Shown here: positions 50,148-54,406 of the stretch, in pieces
How positions within the stretch are numbered: position 1 is the stretch's first letter
Layout: the number at the start of each line of letters is the position of its first letter
Assembly: GCF_020381325.1 (NCBI RefSeq)
Contig: NZ_JAGSPI010000012.1
Span: 142,668-197,073 of the forward strand
Source of the DNA: Providencia vermicola
GTDB lineage: Bacteria > Pseudomonadota > Gammaproteobacteria > Enterobacterales > Enterobacteriaceae
Length of the DNA stretch: 54,406 nucleotides
Direction of reading: 5' to 3'
The notes under the pieces: generated by a model
What the model was told of the DNA's origin: nothing
The model's database searches: none
The model's input: only the letters and a program-made list of their open reading frames with translations
Position numbers and translations under genes: made by a program

Positions 50148-51482
50148 ATGGAAAAACTGACTGCACTCTACGCTGATCATATTAAAACGTTACAAAACAG
50201 AACTCAGCAAGTCTTACAGCGCAGCAAATTAGATGCCATATTGATTCATTCGGGTGAACCACTTCGCATCTTTCTTGATGATAGTGACTACCCATTTAAG
50301 GTTAATCCGCACTTTAAGGCTTGGGTTCCTGTTACGGATGTCCCCCATTCTTGGTTATTAGTTGACGGTGTTAATAAACCTAAATTATGGTTTTACTCAC
50401 CCGTTGATTATTGGCACAGTGTTGAGCCACTTCCAAATGGCTTTTGGACGAAAGATGTCGAACTAATTCATCTAAAAAATGCAGATGATATCAAAGGGTT
50501 CCTGGCCAGTTTACCAAAAGAGAATGTAGCTTATATTGGTTCAGCGGCAGCAAGAGCCGAATCTTTAGGCATCTCTTTAGATAATATCAATCCGAAGCCA
50601 GTCTTAGACTATTACCATTTCCATCGTGCCTATAAAACAGACTACGAACTGTATTGCATGCGTGAAGCGCAAAAAATGGCGGTAAATGGCCATCTTGCTG
50701 CATTGGAAGCCTTCCGTGCTGGAATGAGTGAGTTTGATATTAATGTCAGTTACTTACAGTCAACAGGCCACCGTGATACTAACGTGCCGTATGGCAATAT
50801 TGTTGCATTGAATGAAAATGCAGCAGTGCTTCATTACACTAAATTACAGCAATCCGTTCCTGCTGAATTACGGAGTTTCTTGATTGATGCAGGCGCCGAA
50901 TATAACGGTTACGCGGCTGATATCACGAGAACGTATGCAGCAAAAGGCAAGGATGAATTTGCTGAATTAGTCTCAGATGTTAATAAAGAGCAGCTTTCTC
51001 TTATCGATACAATTAAAGCGGGCGTTCGTTACACTGATTACCATGTGGATATGCATCATCGTATAGCAAAAATCCTTGCAAAACATGATATTGTTAATGG
51101 TATTAGTGAAGAATCAATGGTTGAGAATGGTTTAACTACACCATTTTTACCTCATGGTTTAGGGCATCCATTAGGTCTGCAAGTCCATGATGCAGCTGGA
51201 TTTATGCAAGACGACAATGGGACACATCTTGCCGCGCCAAAAATGTATCCTTTCTTGCGTTGTACTCGTGTTCTAGAACCCAAAATGGTGTTAACTATCG
51301 AGCCAGGTCTTTACTTCATTGAATCTCTGCTTTCATCGTGGAGAACGGGTGAGTTTAGTCAGCATTTTAATTGGGATAGAATTGAGTTCTTTAAGCCATA
51401 CGGTGGTATTCGTATTGAAGACAATATCGTGATCCATGCTAACCGCATCGAAAATATGACTCGAGACCTGCATTTACGTTAA
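50148..51482 (+). CDS. pepQ: Xaa-Pro dipeptidase
   Basis: Mn-dependent prolidase of 444 residues (E. coli 443), of the M24 family. Metal ligands are in [19 protein letters not shown] (two Asp), [16 protein letters not shown] (His), [10 protein letters not shown] (Glu) and GIRIEDNIV (Glu). The start is ATG 50148 because [12 protein letters not shown] aligns with E. coli; the in-frame GTG 50103 would add 15 residues. GAAAGG lies about nine bases upstream. The stop overlaps yigZ by one base (TAATG). Confidence 0.94.
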   Translation: MEKLTALYADHIKTLQNRTQQVLQRSKLDAILIHSGEPLRIFLDDSDYPFKVNPHFKAWVPVTDVPHSWLLVDGVNKPKLWFYSPVDYWHSVEPLPNGFWTKDVELIHLKNADDIKGFLASLPKENVAYIGSAAARAESLGISLDNINPKPVLDYYHFHRAYKTDYELYCMREAQKMAVNGHLAALEAFRAGMSEFDINVSYLQSTGHRDTNVPYGNIVALNENAAVLHYTKLQQSVPAELRSFLIDAGAEYNGYAADITRTYAAKGKDEFAELVSDVNKEQLSLIDTIKAGVRYTDYHVDMHHRIAKILAKHDIVNGISEESMVENGLTTPFLPHGLGHPLGLQVHDAAGFMQDDNGTHLAAPKMYPFLRCTRVLEPKMVLTIEPGLYFIESLLSSWRTGEFSQHFNWDRIEFFKPYGGIRIEDNIVIHANRIENMTRDLHLR

Positions 51483-52096
51483 TGAAACCTTATTTAATAC
51501 CGGCAGAAACGATTTCTTTTACAGAAGAAATTAAAAAAAGCCGATTTATTACTTACTTAGCTCATACCGAGGGTATTGAAGCGGCGAAAGATTACATTCA
51601 ATCGATTAAAGCACAATACCCCGATGCTCGGCACCATTGCTGGGCATTCGTTGCTGGCCGTCCTGACGATTCTCAACAATTGGGTTTTTCCGATGATGGG
51701 GAACCTACAGGGACGGCGGGTAAACCTATTATGGCGCAGCTCTTAGGTAGTCAGTTAGGGGAAATCACTTGTGTGGTTGTGCGTTATTTTGGTGGGATAA
51801 AATTAGGTACTGGTGGGTTAGTTAAAGCTTATGGTAATGGCGCACAACAAGCGCTGAAAATATTATCGACACAAACCAAAGTCCCGCAAAAAGTGTTTAA
51901 TTTAGTGTGTGATTATTCGCTAATTAATGCAATAGAACAGCTGCTTGCTCAGGTCAATGGCGTGATCTTGCACAGTGATTATAATGAAGTTGTTGCTTTG
52001 CAAATTACAATTCCTGCTACCCTTGAGCAGGAGGTCAATGATAAATTACGCGATATAAGCCGTGGTGCCTTAACGCTCACGCCAGAATCGGAATAG
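51482..52096 (+). CDS. yigZ: IMPACT-family protein YigZ
   Basis: A 204-residue protein, the same length as E. coli YigZ. It has the UPF0029 N-terminal domain, with KKSRFITYLAHTEGIEAA and HHCWAFVAG, SDDGEPTGTAGKPIMAQL and VRYFGGIKLGTGGLVKAYG. The C-terminal part is the DUF1949 domain. The function is unclear; IMPACT relatives bind translation-control kinases in eukaryotes. Its ATG overlaps the pepQ stop, so it is translationally coupled. Confidence 0.93.
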   Translation: MKPYLIPAETISFTEEIKKSRFITYLAHTEGIEAAKDYIQSIKAQYPDARHHCWAFVAGRPDDSQQLGFSDDGEPTGTAGKPIMAQLLGSQLGEITCVVVRYFGGIKLGTGGLVKAYGNGAQQALKILSTQTKVPQKVFNLVCDYSLINAIEQLLAQVNGVILHSDYNEVVALQITIPATLEQEVNDKLRDISRGALTLTPESE

Positions 52097-52124
52097 TCAA
52101 CCGCTTTAGCAAGGAACCTGCCGA

Positions 52125-53576
52125 ATGCATTTTCGTGCAATAACCCGTATTGTCGGGCTGCTTGTCATCATTTTTTCTTTTACCATGGTTATTCCCGGTA
52201 TTGTCGCGTTAATTTATCGCGATGGTGCGGGGCGAGCCTTCAGCCAGACCTTCGTTACGGCGTTATTAATTGGTCTATTTTTATGGTTACCTACGCGTAA
52301 TAGCAAACATGAATTAAAAGCGAAAGAAGGCTTTCTTATTGTTGTCTTGTTTTGGACCGTATTGGGCAGTGTGGGAGCATTACCGTTTATTTTCTCTGAA
52401 AGACCAAACCTTTCCGTGACGGATGCCTTTTTTGAGTCCTTTTCTGGCTTAACGACGACTGGAGCAACAACATTAACAGGACTCGATTCTTTACCTAAAG
52501 CAATTTTATTTTACCGACAAATGTTGCAGTGGCTTGGGGGGATGGGGATCATCGTGCTTGCAGTTGCTATTCTTCCACTATTAGGTGTTGGGGGAATGCA
52601 GCTTTATCGTGCAGAAATGCCAGGGCCATTGAAAGACAATAAAATGCGTCCTCGAATTGCGGAAACAGCAAAAACACTCTGGCTTATCTATGTATTATTG
52701 ACGATAGCCTGTGCAATTGCGTTATGGATAGCTGGGATGGATGTGTTTGATGCGATTTCCCATAGCTTTTCAACAATTGCTATTGGTGGGTTTTCTACCC
52801 ACGATGCCAGCGTCGGTTACTTTAATAGCCCCGCAATTAATACCATTATTGGTGTTTTCCTTATTATCTCAGGGTGTAACTTTGGTTTGCACTTTGCAGT
52901 TTTAACTGGGCGAAGCCTTGGTATTTATTGGCGCGATCCTGAATTTAAGATGTTTATCAGCTTCCAATTTGTTCTCGTGGTGGTGTGTACTGCGGTATTG
53001 ATGTACCACTCAGTCTACGGCGGTTTGGGTCAAACACTTGATCAGGCTTTTTTCCAAGTTGTATCAATGGCTACAACGGCAGGCTTCACTACAGATAGCT
53101 TCTCTGGTTGGCCGCTATTTTTGCCAATGCTTTTATTGTGTGCAGCATTTGTTGGTGGATGTGCAGGCTCAACAGGGGGCGGCTTAAAAGTTATCCGTAT
53201 CTTATTATTGTTTTTACAAGGTTCCCGCGAACTCAAACGGCTGGTACACCCAAATGCAGTCTATACCATCAAGCTTGGTCAAAGAGCACTTCCTGAACGT
53301 ATAATAGAGGCTGTTTGGGGCTTTTTTTCTGCGTATGCATTGGTTTTTGTTGTCAGCCTCTTATTACTTATCGCAACAGGTGTCGATGAATTTTCAGCGT
53401 TTTCTGCGATTGCGACTACATTGAATAACTTAGGACCTGGGTTAGGCACAGTAGCGGATAATTTCACAAGTATGAATCCAGCGGGTAAATGGATTTTGGT
53501 CGTTACCATGTTATTTGGTCGTTTAGAAGTGTTTACCTTATTAGTGTTATTGACTCCAACGTTTTGGCGTGAGTAA
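52125..53576 (+). CDS. trkH: Trk potassium transporter TrkH
   Basis: Pore-forming subunit of the low-affinity K+ uptake system, 483 residues as in E. coli. Four loop-containing repeats give the K+ pathway, visible in FSGLTTTGATT, FSTIAIGGFST, SMATTAGFTTD and TLNNLGPGLGTV. CAAGGA lies about eight bases before the ATG. TrkA and other partners are elsewhere. The order pepQ-yigZ-trkH-hemG is conserved. Confidence 0.97.
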   Translation: MHFRAITRIVGLLVIIFSFTMVIPGIVALIYRDGAGRAFSQTFVTALLIGLFLWLPTRNSKHELKAKEGFLIVVLFWTVLGSVGALPFIFSERPNLSVTDAFFESFSGLTTTGATTLTGLDSLPKAILFYRQMLQWLGGMGIIVLAVAILPLLGVGGMQLYRAEMPGPLKDNKMRPRIAETAKTLWLIYVLLTIACAIALWIAGMDVFDAISHSFSTIAIGGFSTHDASVGYFNSPAINTIIGVFLIISGCNFGLHFAVLTGRSLGIYWRDPEFKMFISFQFVLVVVCTAVLMYHSVYGGLGQTLDQAFFQVVSMATTAGFTTDSFSGWPLFLPMLLLCAAFVGGCAGSTGGGLKVIRILLLFLQGSRELKRLVHPNAVYTIKLGQRALPERIIEAVWGFFSAYALVFVVSLLLLIATGVDEFSAFSAIATTLNNLGPGLGTVADNFTSMNPAGKWILVVTMLFGRLEVFTLLVLLTPTFWRE

Positions 53577-53626
53577 TACAGTACAATATTGCTATATATA
53601 GAAATGATAAAAATCTAGGAACGATA

Positions 53627-54151
53627 ATGAGTTATTTACTTCTACATTCCAGTACGGATGGGCAGACGAAAAAAATTGTTTTAAAAATAGCAGAGCAATT
53701 GCGTAGCTTAGGGCGAGAGTGTGATATTCGCGATTTGAATACAGAGCAAAATTTTAATTTATCTGCTTATGAAAAGGTACTGGTAGGTGCTTCTATCCGT
53801 TATGGGCATTTTAATAAAAAACTTCAGCGTTTCGTGACTTCTCATCAAAGCCAGTTGAATTCAATGAAGACCGCTTTCTTTGCAGTGAACCTGACAGCAA
53901 GGAAAGAAGGCAAGAATACCGTAGAGACAAATGCTTATACACGTAAGTTTCTGGAGGCTTGTCCTTGGAAGCCAGCATTGAAGTCTGTTTTTGCGGGGGC
54001 GTTGTTTTACCCGCGCTATAAATGGTTCGACAAAGTGATGATCCGTCTCATTATGAAAATGACTGATGGACCAACAGACCCTAATACTGAAATTGAGTAC
54101 ACCAATTGGGAGAAGGTTTCCTACTTTGCGATTGAGTTTGATAATCTATAG
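53627..54151 (+). CDS. hemG: Menaquinone-dependent protoporphyrinogen oxidase HemG
   Basis: Flavodoxin-like oxidase of haem synthesis that oxidises protoporphyrinogen IX and passes electrons to quinone at the inner membrane. It has 174 residues (E. coli about 181). The FMN phosphate loop is HSSTDGQTKKI at 7-17; the long loop FFAVNLTARKEGKNTVETN is a HemG trait. AGGAACG lies six bases before the ATG. The rRNA promoters follow 80 bases later. Confidence 0.95.
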   Translation: MSYLLLHSSTDGQTKKIVLKIAEQLRSLGRECDIRDLNTEQNFNLSAYEKVLVGASIRYGHFNKKLQRFVTSHQSQLNSMKTAFFAVNLTARKEGKNTVETNAYTRKFLEACPWKPALKSVFAGALFYPRYKWFDKVMIRLIMKMTDGPTDPNTEIEYTNWEKVSYFAIEFDNL

Positions 54152-54232
54152 TGTGATTTATCAACAAATCATGTTTTTTTTATACGAATTGTTTAATTAT
54201 TCGGCTGTCAGTAAGAAATATCAAAAAAACAC

Positions 54233-54260
54233 TTGCGAGATTTTTTCGTCTCCCTATAAT
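54233..54260 (+). promoter_or_regulatory. rRNA operon promoter P1
   Basis: -35 TTGCGA (54233-54238) and -10 TATAAT (54255-54260) are 16 bases apart, with a GC-rich discriminator GCGCATCC after it. The AT-rich run upstream suits an UP element and Fis sites. Position after hemG matches the E. coli rrnA locus. Confidence 0.88.
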
Positions 54261-54350
54261 GCGCATCCGTTGTCACGACAAACCGCTTCGGCGAAAAGGG
54301 GAAACCCAGTGATAACGGAGGTGAAGAAAGAAAAAGTTGAAAATAAACAC

Positions 54351-54378
54351 TTGACTTTCTAAAAGAAAAACGTAATAT
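54351..54378 (+). promoter_or_regulatory. rRNA operon promoter P2
   Basis: -35 TTGACT (54351-54356) and -10 TAATAT (54373-54378) are 16 bases apart, about 118 bases after P1. The tandem P1/P2 layout is that of enterobacterial rRNA operons. The 16S gene would begin beyond the window. Confidence 0.87.
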
Positions 54379-54406
54379 ACGTCACCTCGCAGCAACGACC
54401 CAGAAG

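Noticed and set aside
54066-54362. 98-codon open frame after hemG
   Set aside because: It begins inside hemG in another frame and crosses the rRNA promoters.
54152-54406. Start of the 16S rRNA gene
   Set aside because: Only the tandem promoters and leader are present; the conserved 16S start is not in the window.

Overview
The window is a stretch of an enterobacterial (Morganellaceae) chromosome, most probably Providencia. The gene content and order follow two Escherichia coli backbone blocks. The species hint comes from TatA, which starts MESTIAMA before AFGSPW: the N-terminal extension known from Providencia stuartii TatA, where the rhomboid protease AarA removes it. A 135-residue AarP-like regulator, the AT-rich spacers and several ERIC repeats fit the same genus. 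The species cannot be fixed from the sequence alone.

Block 1 (1-21400) matches the E. coli region after dnaB: alr, tyrB, uvrA, ssb, a soxS-position regulator, then ghxP and yjcE. It carries local insertions: a ParD/ParE-like toxin-antitoxin pair between tyrB and uvrA; an MFS exporter behind a MerR-type promoter; the ilvBN operon with its Val/Leu leader peptide and attenuator; and an accessory set made of alaX, an XRE-cupin regulator, a TauE/SafE transporter, a second MFS carrier and an ArnT-like glycosyltransferase.

Block 2 (21458-54406) matches the E. coli yigM-to-rrn region: yigM, metR, metE, udp, rmuC, ubiE-ubiJ-ubiB, tatABC, rfaH, ubiD, fre, fadBA, pepQ, yigZ, trkH, hemG and then the promoters of a ribosomal RNA operon whose genes lie beyond the window. 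Insertions relative to E. coli are yidB plus a seven-gene tetronate (L-threonate/D-erythronate) catabolic operon between metE and udp, a tyrosine-phosphatase-like gene and a DedA gene between udp and rmuC, and pepE between rfaH and ubiD. dlhH and tatD are absent from their E. coli positions. The two blocks join at about 21401-21457, a rearrangement junction relative to E. coli.

Regulatory sites read directly from sequence include a LexA box (uvrA), a PurR box (ghxP), MetJ boxes (metE), a FadR operator (fadB), CRP sites (ivbL-ilvBN and udp), a 19-bp-spacer MerR-type promoter, a dense cluster of TGTGA half-sites before the tetronate operon, and tandem rRNA promoters. Most genes are ordinary housekeeping genes. 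The observations most worth following are the orphan MerR-type promoter, the TGTGA array of the tetronate operon, the hairpin array after metE, the alaX/XRE-cupin/TauE group, and the co-occurrence of aarP, ubiB (aarF) and extended TatA, all tied to the Providencia aar network. I did not find a clearly undescribed multi-gene system.
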